Translations under genes and position numbers: made by a program
Shown: in pieces, positions 18,614-27,145 of the stretch
Layout of the letters: every line of letters begins with the position of its first letter
Numbering within the stretch: position 1 is the stretch's first letter
NCBI RefSeq assembly: GCF_020447305.1
Contig: NZ_CP095732.1
Coordinates: 962,501-1,026,500, forward strand
Direction of reading: 5' to 3'
Source of the DNA: Abyssibius alkaniclasticus
GTDB taxonomy: Bacteria; Pseudomonadota; Alphaproteobacteria; Rhodobacterales; Rhodobacteraceae
DNA: 64,000 bases
Notes under the pieces: generated by a model
Seen by the model: only the letters and a program-made list of their open reading frames with translations
What the model was told of the DNA's origin: nothing
Databases searched by the model: none

Positions 18614-21072
18614 ATCCCCCTCCGACCCATCGACACGGCGCGGGCAATGTCGCTGGCAACCTGCGTCCGCGACTGGCGGAAGCTTTCGGTGTCGCGGGCG
18701 TTGATCGTGACATTGACGGTCGAGGCGCCCGCCTGGCCGTACCCTGCCGCCTCGCGCCGGGAGAGAACCCGTTCGCCGCGTTGCAGGATCGCGGGCACCT
18801 CGTCGGGCCGCAGACCGGCCCAGCCCCCGTTGTGCATGCGCGGCGCGCCCGCAAAGGCCAGCGCCGGGACCATCCGGCCGGGGCTTGGGGCGCCGACCGT
18901 GCCGCCCGCATGGAGGAGGTTCGCGAAGATCCCGCCCGCCCCGCCCAGCGCGCCGGAAAGGGCGTTGGCGATGGGACCTAGGATGAAACGACGGGCGGCG
19001 AGCTTCGCGAGGTCGGCGATCATCGAGGTGACCAGATCCCGGAAGTCGAGTCTGCCGGTCTTCACGAAGTCGCCTATGGCGTTCTCGGCGCTCTGGAAGG
19101 CCCCGACCAGCGCGCTTCCGATGTCCCCGCCGATGTCGCGCGCCTTGGCGGCATAGTCGGCAAGTGCTGCCGTGACGGCCTGCCAGCCGGTGAAGGCCGT
19201 GTCCGCACCCTCGGCGGCCGCAGCCCCGGCGTCGCGTGCGGCGCCGCCTGCGCCCTCGGCGGCGGTGGCCGTATCGTTCAGACCGGTGGTCAGGGCATCG
19301 GCCGAGGCGGCGGCATCTGCCAGGGCGGTCTCTGCCTCGGTCCCAGTGCCGGTCACCGCATCCTTCAGCGCCTGCCAGCTGGCGAGCGGCCGACCGGCGG
19401 CATCGGCCAGCATGCCTGCGGCCTCGCGATAACCATCGGCCCGGGCGCGGGCATCGTCAGCCATGGCCCCGAGCCCGAGATCGGGCGGTTCGAGATAGCT
19501 GCGCGCGAGTGCGGCCGAGAAGGCATCCGCGGCGGCAGCACCGGCAGCGGTCGCAGCCCCTTCGAAGGGATTGCCGATGCGGCCGAGTTCCACAGGATCA
19601 AGTGTGCCGATCCGCACGCCACCTTCGCCCGTCGCCCATTCGGGCAGGAGGGCCAGCGCAGCGTTCAGCGTCTCGATGAAGCTGTTGATGCGCGTGACCA
19701 CGCCGTTCAGCATCGCCTCGACGCCGGAGATCAGCCCGTTCGCGGCCTGGAAAGCGAAGTCGCCGATGGCCCCGGGCAGACTGCCCCAGATTGCGACCGC
19801 CGCGTCATAAGCGCCCTGGAAGACTGCCGCAGTCCGGTCGCCGAAGCTGACGACGCCTGCAATGGTGCCTTCCAGCGCCGAGAGACCCGCTGCCTTCAGC
19901 CCCTCCCATCCGGCCGCCATCCGCGCCAGCGCCGCATCCAGCGACAGACCGATGCGTGACCAGACCTCGCGCGCCAGATCACCCAGCAGGCGAAACGCCT
20001 CGCCCACGCCACCGACCCGGGTCACCAGTTGCGAGAACTGGTAGACCAGCTCGCCCGCCCCGACGATCAGCGCGCCGATGCCGGTGCGGATCAGGGCGCC
20101 GCGCAGGAACACGAGCGCTGTCGCGAGGCCGCGCACCGACAGGGCCGCGGCAGCGAGACCCGCCACCCATCGCCCGGCCATGACGGCCGCGAACGTGGCC
20201 GCATAGGACGCCATGCGCCCGAGGTTGCCGATCAGCCCGTCGATGGCCGAGCGCAGGATCCCGCCATTGGACGCCAGCGCCACGAAAGTATTTGCCAGCG
20301 CTTCGATGGTAGGGGCGACGGCCACGGCGATACGATTGCGCAGGCCGTCGAACACCAGCGAGACTGTGCCCAGCGCCAGTTGCGTGCGGCGCAGGGCCTC
20401 GAGTGCGTCGCCGTCAAGCACCGCCCCGAGATCGGACGCCTGGTCGCCCACCCGCGCCATCTCGGCCCCGCCGTTCCGCAGAAGCGGCAGCAGGCGCGTG
20501 GCGTCAGACGCCATGGCCTCGAGATAGAAGGTCATCTCCTGCTGGCTCAGGCCCGCCCGCTCCAGCGTGTCGACGTAGAGTTGCAGGGCTTCCGGCCCCG
20601 ACAAACGCGCGAACTGGTCGGCGGTGACGCCAACGCGCGGGGCGACATTCTCGAAGAAGTCCGCCATCGGCCCGCCGCCGGTCTGGAGGAAATCCCCGAC
20701 CCGGTCGTTCACGTCCTTCAGTATATCGGCCAGCTTCTCCTGTTCGATGCCTACCGTCCGCGCCCCGGCCGACCACCGCTGCAGGGCGTCTGGCGTGGCA
20801 TTGGCGACCTGCGAGAACTGGCGGATCTGCGCGGCGCTCTCCGCGGTGGACCGAACGATCAGACCGAGCGAAGCCGTGGCGGCGGCGGCAGCGGCCCCGA
20901 GGGCAAGGCCAGTGCGTCGCGCGAAAGCGGCCAGCCGGGTGTTCGCCAGTTCCATTTCGCGCGACAGGCGGCCGAAGCCGCGGGCTCCGGCCTCGCCCAC
21001 CCCTTCCAGTTCCGCGCGCACGCGGCGTCCGCCCTCCGCCACGAGGCGGACGGAGACCTTCTTCTCAGCCAT
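18610..21072 (-). CDS. Tail tape-measure protein
   Basis: 820 residues, Ala/Gly-rich. The N-terminal part is helical, with the prophage tail-length pattern (QVANATPDALQRWSAGART near 90-110). Hydrophobic segments lie near 300-350 (LAAAALSVRGLATALVFLRG, GALIVGAGELVYQF) and again around 430-470. It sets tail length and is threaded in the tube until ejection. It lies directly downstream of the frameshifted chaperone gene pair, the standard position. The start codon overlaps the end of the chaperone T frame by a few bases. Confidence 0.85.
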   Translation of the reverse strand: MAEKKVSVRLVAEGGRRVRAELEGVGEAGARGFGRLSREMELANTRLAAFARRTGLALGAAAAAATASLGLIVRSTAESAAQIRQFSQVANATPDALQRWSAGARTVGIEQEKLADILKDVNDRVGDFLQTGGGPMADFFENVAPRVGVTADQFARLSGPEALQLYVDTLERAGLSQQEMTFYLEAMASDATRLLPLLRNGGAEMARVGDQASDLGAVLDGDALEALRRTQLALGTVSLVFDGLRNRIAVAVAPTIEALANTFVALASNGGILRSAIDGLIGNLGRMASYAATFAAVMAGRWVAGLAAAALSVRGLATALVFLRGALIRTGIGALIVGAGELVYQFSQLVTRVGGVGEAFRLLGDLAREVWSRIGLSLDAALARMAAGWEGLKAAGLSALEGTIAGVVSFGDRTAAVFQGAYDAAVAIWGSLPGAIGDFAFQAANGLISGVEAMLNGVVTRINSFIETLNAALALLPEWATGEGGVRIGTLDPVELGRIGNPFEGAATAAGAAAADAFSAALARSYLEPPDLGLGAMADDARARADGYREAAGMLADAAGRPLASWQALKDAVTGTGTEAETALADAAASADALTTGLNDTATAAEGAGGAARDAGAAAAEGADTAFTGWQAVTAALADYAAKARDIGGDIGSALVGAFQSAENAIGDFVKTGRLDFRDLVTSMIADLAKLAARRFILGPIANALSGALGGAGGIFANLLHAGGTVGAPSPGRMVPALAFAGAPRMHNGGWAGLRPDEVPAILQRGERVLSRREAAGYGQAGASTVNVTINARDTESFRQSRTQVASDIARAVSMGRRGI

Positions 21073-21732
21073 TCCGGCGTCCTTCCATCTGCTCGTTCAG
21101 CTTGCGCACCATCACCGCCTCGATCTCGGGCAGCAGTTCGGCGGCGATCAGGGCGTTGACGCCCAGCGCTTGCGCCAATGCCAGCGCCGCGCCTATGTCC
21201 CAACCGATGACCGCCCCCGGCGCGATCCGCAGCTGGCCGCCGAGGCGCTGGGTCAGGTCCCAGACCTGCCAGCCCTCGACCGTCTGCGGCCGGTTCAGTC
21301 TTGCGGGGCAGTCCGGGCAGGGGCCCGCGCAGGCCGCGCAGTAGCCGTTGCCCCCGCCGAAGGACCAGTCGGCGAGGGCGCGGAGGCGTTTTTTTCCGCG
21401 TCCAGCATCAGGCCGCGGGCGACATATTGCGCCTGGAAAGCCTCGAAGACCGGCCAGATTTCCAAAAGAGCGTCGATCCCGGCCGGGCTGACGGGCACGA
21501 GGTTGCCCGCCTCGTCACCGACGCCGTCCCATTCCAGCACGGCGCGGCGGGCGACGGCCTTGGCCATGGCCAGCGCCATGTCCTCCTGGCTGGAGGTTTC
21601 CGAGAGGCCGTCGATCATGGGGTCCGCGCGGGCAGAGACCATCAACGCGGTCGTCAGGGGTGCTACAAGGACGCGCAGGCCGGGCAAGAGGTCCAGCCAT
21701 TCGGGCCGGTTCGACAGGTTCAGGCGGATCAT
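21065..21732 (-). CDS. Tail assembly chaperone, predicted -1 frameshift fusion (gpGT-like)
   Basis: The heptamer A AAA AAC (21394-21388 read on the minus strand) lies in frame in the short chaperone gene. A -1 slip would join 115 residues to 107 more, giving about 222 residues and ending at 21065, overlapping the tape-measure start. The T part is clearly protein-like (cysteine cluster CAACAGPCPDC, then LNRPQTVEGWQVWDLTQRLG). In that frame I find no ATG, GTG or TTG between the slip site and the conserved segment, so it can hardly be translated otherwise. Programmed slippage at this gene position is established for many long-tailed phages; here it is inferred from sequence. Confidence 0.75.
21295..21732 (-). 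CDS. Tail assembly chaperone, short form (gpG-like)
   Basis: 145 residues from an ATG at 21732 (IRLNLSNRPEWLDLLPG). The N-terminal ~112 residues form the folded chaperone domain. After E113-K114-N115, encoded by the slippery run, the zero-frame tail is a low-complexity Ala/Pro/Thr stretch ending at 21295. This is the zero-frame product of a probable G/GT frameshift pair. It lies between the major tail protein and the tape measure, exactly where lambda G and GT sit, and would bind the tape measure during tail assembly. Confidence 0.78.
   Translation of the reverse strand: MIRLNLSNRPEWLDLLPGLRVLVAPLTTALMVSARADPMIDGLSETSSQEDMALAMAKAVARRAVLEWDGVGDEAGNLVPVSPAGIDALLEIWPVFEAFQAQYVARGLMLDAEKNASAPSPTGPSAGATATARPARAPARTAPQD
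21388..21394 (-). promoter_or_regulatory. Slippery heptamer for -1 frameshifting
   Basis: Seven T on the plus strand (21389-21395) give seven A on the coding strand. The codons are GAA AAA AAC, so the last A of GAA plus the next two codons form the X XXY YYZ pattern in the zero frame. It lies at codons 113-115 of the chaperone gene. Efficiency cannot be judged from sequence. Confidence 0.72.
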
Positions 21733-21734
21733 GG

Positions 21735-22673
21735 TCAGTATCCTGTGACGGTGTTGACGAGGACGGCGGTGCACATCCGGGCGGGGCTTGTGGCCTTCGC
21801 GGCCTGCCAGTCGAAGGTGGCCTGGATGCCCTGGGGTCCGGGGATTTCGATCCGCGGTACCGGCAGGTAGACGGCATGGGCGGTGAAGGTGAAACTGGCA
21901 TTCGCGCCGAGGCTGTAGGCGAACTCGAGCTCGCAGGGCGTGCCGTCGATGGCCTGGGTGACGAGGGCGCTATCGGCGAAACGCACCTCGATCCGGCCAG
22001 TCAGCGTGGCCATGCCCGGATCGGCGCCTTCGATCTTGCCGTCGTTGCGGATGGTCTCGATCCGGTCGAGACCGTTGGCATAGGTGATCTCGGCCGAGAC
22101 GACGTTCCCGAGCGCCGTGCCGTTGCGCTTCACCACCCCGTTGAAATGGCCGAAGCGTTGGAGGCCCAGCGCGGTCGTTGTTCCTGCGGCCGTAGCGGCT
22201 GCGATGGCCTCACCCTGCGCGATCAGCCGGGCAGTCGCCGTAAGGAGGCCCGAACGGTTCATCTGCCACGACAGCTGGTCCATCACGCAGCCCGCGTACA
22301 TCGCGAACCGCGGCACCTCGGGCATCGCCACTTCGATGGCCATCGAGGGCAGCGTCCAGTTCCCCGACTGGAAGGTGTGGGTCTTGGGCGTGGTCCCCGT
22401 CGTGGTCGGGGAACCGAAGGTAGCCTTGAGCCAGAAGCCAAAGGCCTCCACATCGATCGGCACCACCACCTCGCCATCTGCGGTGACGGCGTCCTTGATG
22501 GGGGCCAGGGGATCACGGCCGTAGCCCAACAGCTCGCTGTTCAGCAGGGGCTGTTCCGCGCCCAGCGTGGTGCGGGCGAAGGGCATCAGCCGATAGCCGC
22601 TGGCGGGCGGGGTGCCGTAAACCGTCTCGAACGCAAGCGCCATCTGCGCCCGCGCGCCCTGTGCGCGTGCCAT
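21735..22673 (-). CDS. Major tail tube protein
   Basis: 312 residues. The N-terminus ALAFETVYGTPPASGYRLMPF is typical of alphaproteobacterial phage tail tube proteins (TP901-1/lambda V fold). The remaining sequence is beta-rich with evenly spaced Gly/Thr motifs (SGNWTLPSMAIEV, MYAGCVMDQLSW). It polymerises into the tail tube. It is followed after two bases by the chaperone gene and preceded by the tail terminator. It is longer than RcGTA gp9, suggesting an added domain or a lambda V-like C-terminal extension. Confidence 0.78.
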   Translation of the reverse strand: MARAQGARAQMALAFETVYGTPPASGYRLMPFARTTLGAEQPLLNSELLGYGRDPLAPIKDAVTADGEVVVPIDVEAFGFWLKATFGSPTTTGTTPKTHTFQSGNWTLPSMAIEVAMPEVPRFAMYAGCVMDQLSWQMNRSGLLTATARLIAQGEAIAAATAAGTTTALGLQRFGHFNGVVKRNGTALGNVVSAEITYANGLDRIETIRNDGKIEGADPGMATLTGRIEVRFADSALVTQAIDGTPCELEFAYSLGANASFTFTAHAVYLPVPRIEIPGPQGIQATFDWQAAKATSPARMCTAVLVNTVTGY

Positions 22674-22696
22674 GGGGGTCTCCTATGTGGGTGAAT

Positions 22697-23119
22697 TCAG
22701 GCCAGAGGGCCGGTGGTGGAGTAGTGCAGGACGACGGTGATCACCGCCGCCTTCAGGGCCGCCGCGCCCTCGACGGGCAGGTCGACCGAGGCCGGGGCTT
22801 CGGGTTCGACCCAGTCACAAAGGCCGCCCAGCGTCCGGTCGGCCTCCAGAGCCGCGCCGATGGCGGCGACCAGGTCATCGAAGGCGCTGCCCCGGCCGGT
22901 GCCCGCCTGGACGACGACCTCCAGCTCGGCGCGGTGCTGGTAGTGATAGCGCAGGGGCGACAGCGTCACATCCGGCTCGCCCGGCTGGCCGTCGCGCAGG
23001 GTGATCAGCCCGGACGCCGGGATACGCTCTGGCAAGACATCATCGCGCAGAGTGAGGGCGGCAAGGGGCTGCAGCCGCGCATGCAGCGCGGCGAGGACGG
23101 TTTCGCGGATTGTCATCAT
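22697..23119 (-). CDS. Tail terminator / minor tail protein
   Basis: 140 residues from one of two adjacent ATGs (23119 or 23116). Short alpha/beta protein starting TIRETVLAALHARL, with a central segment LSPLRYHYQHRAELEVVVQAG and a C-terminal strand VITVVLHYSTTG. Size, pattern and position just upstream of the tail tube gene fit the tail terminator family (lambda gpU / RcGTA gp8 type) that caps the tail. Assignment depends partly on gene order. Confidence 0.62.
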   Translation of the reverse strand: MMTIRETVLAALHARLQPLAALTLRDDVLPERIPASGLITLRDGQPGEPDVTLSPLRYHYQHRAELEVVVQAGTGRGSAFDDLVAAIGAALEADRTLGGLCDWVEPEAPASVDLPVEGAAALKAAVITVVLHYSTTGPLA

Positions 23120-23176
23120 TCTAGATTCCAAATAGGCTTCGCGCGTTTGACAGCGGCTTGAGCGCGAGGGGTCGAT

Positions 23177-24343
23177 ATGATGCAGCTTCTTTCTGCGATC
23201 TTGGCGTTCATTGGTGGACTGCTAATGGCTTCCAATCTTTTCGGAACGGCTCGCCTTATTGAGTTTGAAAAAAAGGCTTTGGCTGAGCTAAGGGGCCTTT
23301 CATTTGGGGACATCTTCCGGTCGCGAATATCATCGCGCATCTGGTCAATACTTTCTGGCATCTTCTTTTTTGATCGTGGGAAGGGATTGAATCGCAGCGG
23401 GCCATATATAGTCGCAGATCCGAAGTATGTTAGGCAGTCATGGAAGAGGTTTGGAGAAGAAGGGGGGGTCTTGGTTGACCTTGGATCGAGCGATGAGAGC
23501 TGGGGTAAGGATTTTAGTGATGACGCACTTCAGGTAAGTGTTTTCTATTTTTATCATCCTGATCGCACCGAAGTTGTCACGGAAGGGTTCTCTTACTCGT
23601 TTGTTTCAGGCTTTGTTCACAAGATTCAAGTCCTACCTCCAAACTTGTTTGGGTTCGAGGTTGTGCAGGACGAAGAGGTTTTCAATCGAGACTTTATCCC
23701 GACGAGCCCCAAACGATTCTTTATACACTTGGCGCCGTTCGTAAGGATCCCCATTATTGGCATTGTTAGAATTCCCAGTAACCCGCTTTTTTCAACGCTC
23801 ATCGATCATCACATTATGAAAGCGTTTGAATTTTCGCAAAGTGCGCATGCCTCGATTATGCGTATGCACCTGAGCATGAAGCATGACGAAAACTTGGGTT
23901 CTGGCTTTCTCAAGGAGATCCAGGATCAAAGTGGTGAAGTGAGTGGAAAGCAGTCGGCTGTTTTCTTGTTCGACGAGTTTCCGCATCCGCATGATCCAAG
24001 CTCACAGCCAAGAGCGACAATATGGAGGGCGCTACTCATCCTTCCTTATGTTTTTGGGCTTACGTTGGTGAAAACAGTTTTGCCAGTTCTCAGCATTGTT
24101 CCTGCCATTTTGATGATGGTGTTCTATGTTCTGTTTGAGATATATTATTTGATGGTCTCATTGATCTTTAACGCATTCAATCTTGTTGCGTTCTTAATTG
24201 CGGGACTGTTGTTTTGGATCGTGGTTCTTCCGGTCGAACTATTTGCTCGAGTAGCTCGCAGACTTACAATTGAGTCCTACACAAGGTTCGCAGGTCTATT
24301 TCTTATTGTGGTCGCCTTCATTTTGTCATTCGTGATGAATTAA
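23177..24343 (+). CDS. AT-richer multi-pass membrane protein (moron)
   Basis: 388 residues; start at 23177 with a GAGGGG ribosome site. There is one N-terminal membrane helix (about 3-22), a soluble domain of some 250 residues with many aromatics (VSVFYFYHP, GFSYSFVSGF), and four or five closely spaced C-terminal helices (about 283-388). Base composition is visibly richer in A and T than the flanking tail genes, and codon use differs. It is on the opposite strand, and its last 26 bases overlap the 3' end of the convergent DUF6441-like gene. No family is recognised. A lysogenic-conversion or phage-exclusion role is inferred from its moron position. Confidence 0.72.
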   Translation: MMQLLSAILAFIGGLLMASNLFGTARLIEFEKKALAELRGLSFGDIFRSRISSRIWSILSGIFFFDRGKGLNRSGPYIVADPKYVRQSWKRFGEEGGVLVDLGSSDESWGKDFSDDALQVSVFYFYHPDRTEVVTEGFSYSFVSGFVHKIQVLPPNLFGFEVVQDEEVFNRDFIPTSPKRFFIHLAPFVRIPIIGIVRIPSNPLFSTLIDHHIMKAFEFSQSAHASIMRMHLSMKHDENLGSGFLKEIQDQSGEVSGKQSAVFLFDEFPHPHDPSSQPRATIWRALLILPYVFGLTLVKTVLPVLSIVPAILMMVFYVLFEIYYLMVSLIFNAFNLVAFLIAGLLFWIVVLPVELFARVARRLTIESYTRFAGLFLIVVAFILSFVMN

Positions 24344-24956
24344 TCCACCCAGCCACGATCAGCCCCGGTACGCCATCCACCGCCCGCTCTGCATCCCGCG
24401 CCAGATCCAGTCGCTTCGGCAACCTGACCTGCGGCACCAGCAGGAAAACTGGCGCAGTCACGACGCCCCGGCCTGTCTTCGAGCGCGACGCCACCGCGCG
24501 ACCCTTCGTGTTCAGCCGCCCTTCGGCCACCAGCAGGCTCGAGCCGCGACGCCGATAGACGAACCGCAGGCGCAACCCTGTCCGTCGCTCCCATTCGCCG
24601 GGGGTGATCCGTCCGCCGCGGGTGGATTTGCCCGCGGCCGGGGTGGGGATGGCCAGCCAGAATCCTTCCTTTGACCGGATCAGCGGCCCCGCGTCATGCG
24701 CGCCGACGATCACCGGGGCGTTCGACCAGACCATCGCCGCGGCGTTCAGGCTCTCGCCGCCCTTGGGATAGGTCGCGAGGCGGATCGAGTTGCCGAGCCT
24801 GGTGCCAAGCCCAGCGCCGGTGATCTGGCCGCGCCAGGCGGATTTGAGGCCTGCGCCCGCCTCGCGCATGGCGGTGGTGACGGCCCTTTCACCCGCGGAG
24901 ATTTCCGCCTGCATCAGGGCGGCGAGGTCGGGGCTGATTTCCAGCTTCAGCCTCAT
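24318..24956 (-). CDS. DUF6441-like phage neck/tail protein
   Basis: 212 residues. The start LKLEISPDLAALMQAEISAG leads a helical segment, then a basic region (WERRTGLRLRFVYRRRGSSL). The pattern matches DUF6441 proteins found between head-completion and tail genes. It is probably a neck or head-tail connector component analogous to lambda gpZ. The 5' end overlaps the upstream gene by four bases. Its last eight residues are encoded over the 3' end of the inserted plus-strand membrane gene, so its original C-terminus may have been altered by that insertion. Confidence 0.6.
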   Translation of the reverse strand: MRLKLEISPDLAALMQAEISAGERAVTTAMREAGAGLKSAWRGQITGAGLGTRLGNSIRLATYPKGGESLNAAAMVWSNAPVIVGAHDAGPLIRSKEGFWLAIPTPAAGKSTRGGRITPGEWERRTGLRLRFVYRRRGSSLLVAEGRLNTKGRAVASRSKTGRGVVTAPVFLLVPQVRLPKRLDLARDAERAVDGVPGLIVAGWINSSRMTK

Positions 24957-25267
24957 GCTGGCCTCAGATCGAGGGTCCAGATCAGCCGTTCGCGGTCGCG
25001 CAGCGGCTCTCCCTGGATCACATGACTGTCCGCGCCGATGACGATCACATCGCCCGGGCGCGGGGCGGGGAGGTCGGCCACGCGCACATCCACCATCGTC
25101 GTGTCGCTGACGAAGCGTCCCGCGCCGAAGTCGGTGACACGGTCGGGCGCGCGGCGGATGATGCGGATCGGCCGTTCCTCGGACGTCGTGGCCGAGATCC
25201 AGAGGGCCGGGGCCGCCATGGAGGCATGGGTGAAGATGCGGTCCATGGCGGCGGCAAAGACGGACAT
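24953..25267 (-). CDS. Head-tail joining protein (gpFII-like)
   Basis: 104 residues, beta-rich, with the motif GDVIVIGADSHVIQGEP followed by RDRERLIWTLDLRPA at the C-terminus. Size and position immediately after the major capsid protein match small head-completion proteins of lambda-like phages (gpFII). It would connect filled heads to tails. The downstream gene starts in its stop codon (ATGA overlap). Confidence 0.6.
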   Translation of the reverse strand: MSVFAAAMDRIFTHASMAAPALWISATTSEERPIRIIRRAPDRVTDFGAGRFVSDTTMVDVRVADLPAPRPGDVIVIGADSHVIQGEPLRDRERLIWTLDLRPA

Positions 25268-25278
25268 GGGTTGGTCCG

Positions 25279-26301
25279 TCAGTTCGACGTATGCAGGCGG
25301 ATCGCCAGCCGGGGCCGCTTGTTGACCGGCAGGATCGAGGCCTCGGTCATGACGTCGATCCAGCGGCCTTTCTCGTCCAGATGCTGGCGGGCGTAGAGGG
25401 GCAGGCCGATGGTGTTGGCGGTTTCCAGGAGGTTCGCCGGGCCCCCATAGGTGGTGAAGGTGTCCATCGTGCCTAAGGGGAAGGCGACGCCTTCGTTTGC
25501 CGGGACCAGCCGTTCGGTCGCCTTGGTCGAGAGGGTGACGGTGCCGGAGTATTCCTCGAACAGGATGCCGCCGAAGGGGAAGTTGCGCCGCACATCCTCG
25601 CGCAGGGGCTGGGCACCGGTCGAGGCGTAGAACTTGTAGGCCTCCTCGGTCTTCGGGTGTGCGATCAGCTTGTCGAAGAACTCGCGGCTGACGAGGGCAT
25701 GGACGCTGGTCATCGCCTCGCCGAGAAGGTTGTCCTCGATGGCCCGCAGCACCTCGCGGACCTTGCCTTGCACGTTGGTCCCCGCAGTGCCGAGGACGAA
25801 GTCCACCGAGATCTGCGCCAGGCCGAATTCGGTGAAGTAGTTGTAGAGGGTGGTCCCGGCCCCGTCCTTCACGATTCCGCGCAGCGCGTTCATCTCCATG
25901 TATTCGCGGGTCTGGGCATGTTTGCGGCGCATGAGCAGCAGCTTGCGGTTCATCACTTCGACCAGCGGATCGGCCGCGTCGATCGCACCCAGCGCGGGCT
26001 GGCCCTGAAGATCGGCAGGCAGGACCACGTCGTCATGCGGGATCCACGGCAGTGCGAAGCTGCGCATGGAGCGGCCCTCGCGGGTGCCGACCGTGGCGGG
26101 GCCGCCGAGGGGGACGGAGGGCAGCAGGCTCAGGACGCCCTCGTACTGCTCGATGATGACCGAGCGCTGGCTGACCCCTTCGAAGCGGAAGAGGCCGATC
26201 TGGGCGAGGCGGGTGTAGAGGTTGGGCAGGATGTTGATGGCCTGCGTCATCTCGGCCAGCGAATAGCCGCCAGCGTCGAAGGGATTGCGGACGAGGGTCA
26301 T
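25279..26301 (-). CDS. Major capsid protein (lambda gpE type)
   Basis: 340 residues, near the 341 of lambda gpE. Recognisable segments are MTLVRNPFDAGGYSLAEMTQ at the start, QRSVIIEQYEGVLSLLP, REYMEMNALRGIVKDGAG (about 140-160) and ENLL..VHALVSREFFDKL. It forms the icosahedral shell. Its gene follows the decoration protein gene as in lambda D-E order, and no separate protease cleavage region is apparent at the N-terminus. Confidence 0.9.
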   Translation of the reverse strand: MTLVRNPFDAGGYSLAEMTQAINILPNLYTRLAQIGLFRFEGVSQRSVIIEQYEGVLSLLPSVPLGGPATVGTREGRSMRSFALPWIPHDDVVLPADLQGQPALGAIDAADPLVEVMNRKLLLMRRKHAQTREYMEMNALRGIVKDGAGTTLYNYFTEFGLAQISVDFVLGTAGTNVQGKVREVLRAIEDNLLGEAMTSVHALVSREFFDKLIAHPKTEEAYKFYASTGAQPLREDVRRNFPFGGILFEEYSGTVTLSTKATERLVPANEGVAFPLGTMDTFTTYGGPANLLETANTIGLPLYARQHLDEKGRWIDVMTEASILPVNKRPRLAIRLHTSN

Positions 26302-26348
26302 GGGGATGCTCCGGGGGTGAGGGGATGGGTGCGGCCGGTTGGGCAGCG

Positions 26349-26729
26349 TCAGACGGCGTCGCGGGCGATGATGCCGACGGCGGCCAACTGGGTGAGTTTT
26401 GCGGCGATCTTGGTGCCGTCATCGACGGTGGCGTCGTAGGCGAGGCCTGCGCGCGAGACGATGACCGGGCCGCGGGCGACGACGATGCCGGAGGCATCTG
26501 CCAGCGTGGCGTCGACGGCATAGAGGAGCACCGCCGTGGCGGTCTGTGCTCCATCGGTGCCGCCGCTGGTCGCGAGCTTGTATTTGCCGCTGGCCGTGAT
26601 GCGGCCGAGGACGGCGCCGACGGGATAGGGCATGCCCGCGAGCAGCGTCACCACCTCGCGGGTGTAGTTCGGGTTGACCTCATATTTGAGGACATCGCCC
26701 ATGCTGGGCGGTTCCGTCAGGACGGGCAT
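26349..26729 (-). CDS. Head decoration protein (gpD type)
   Basis: 126 residues. The N-terminal EPPSMGDVLKYEVNPNYTRE and the GAVLGRITASGKYKLA segment match the lambda gpD/head-stabilising family. It binds the expanded capsid and stabilises it against packaged DNA. It sits between the protease/scaffold gene and the major capsid gene, as in lambda. Confidence 0.85.
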   Translation of the reverse strand: MPVLTEPPSMGDVLKYEVNPNYTREVVTLLAGMPYPVGAVLGRITASGKYKLATSGGTDGAQTATAVLLYAVDATLADASGIVVARGPVIVSRAGLAYDATVDDGTKIAAKLTQLAAVGIIARDAV

Positions 26730-26770
26730 GGTTCAGTCTCCATGATGTTGGGGGATGGGGTGCGCTGGGT

Positions 26771-27145
26771 TCAGCGCGAGGCGGCGGCCGACTTCTTCGC
26801 AGCCGCGACGATGGGGCTTTCCTTCGCGCCAGCCGCCGGAGCGGTGGCAATGATGCCCGCGGCATCGCTGCGCGCGGCGAGATCGGCCAGCACCTTGGCG
26901 CGCAAGGCTTCGGGTTTCACGCCCTTGGCGACGGCGTCGGCGGCATCGATCTGGATGCCGAGCCGGGCGGCTTGCGCACAAACCTGCGCGACCTCGGCCG
27001 CCTCGGCGCGGATCGCTTCGGGGGAGATCGCGGCCGCCTCGGTTTTCGGCGGCGCGACTGCCGTGGGCGCGGCCGGTTCCGGCGGGGTGCTGGCGGCAGG
27101 TGCGGCCGCAGGCTGCGCATGATCTTCGGGGGCGGTGGTCATCAT
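26771..27145 (-). CDS. Internal in-frame scaffold protein (Nu3-like)
   Basis: 124 residues if translation begins at M314 of the protease. The coding strand upstream reads AGGAAAGGGTCCG before the tandem ATGs, a plausible ribosome site in a linker between protease and scaffold. Composition (Ala, Pro, Glu, Lys; long predicted helices) fits a capsid scaffold. Known in lambda-like phages; here inferred from sequence. Confidence 0.5.
   Translation of the reverse strand: MMTTAPEDHAQPAAAPAASTPPEPAAPTAVAPPKTEAAAISPEAIRAEAAEVAQVCAQAARLGIQIDAADAVAKGVKPEALRAKVLADLAARSDAAGIIATAPAAGAKESPIVAAAKKSAAASR

Noticed and set aside
20029-21159. A 376-codon plus-strand frame opposite the tape-measure gene
   Set aside because: It is antisense to a well-supported gene and lacks any motif or ribosome site.
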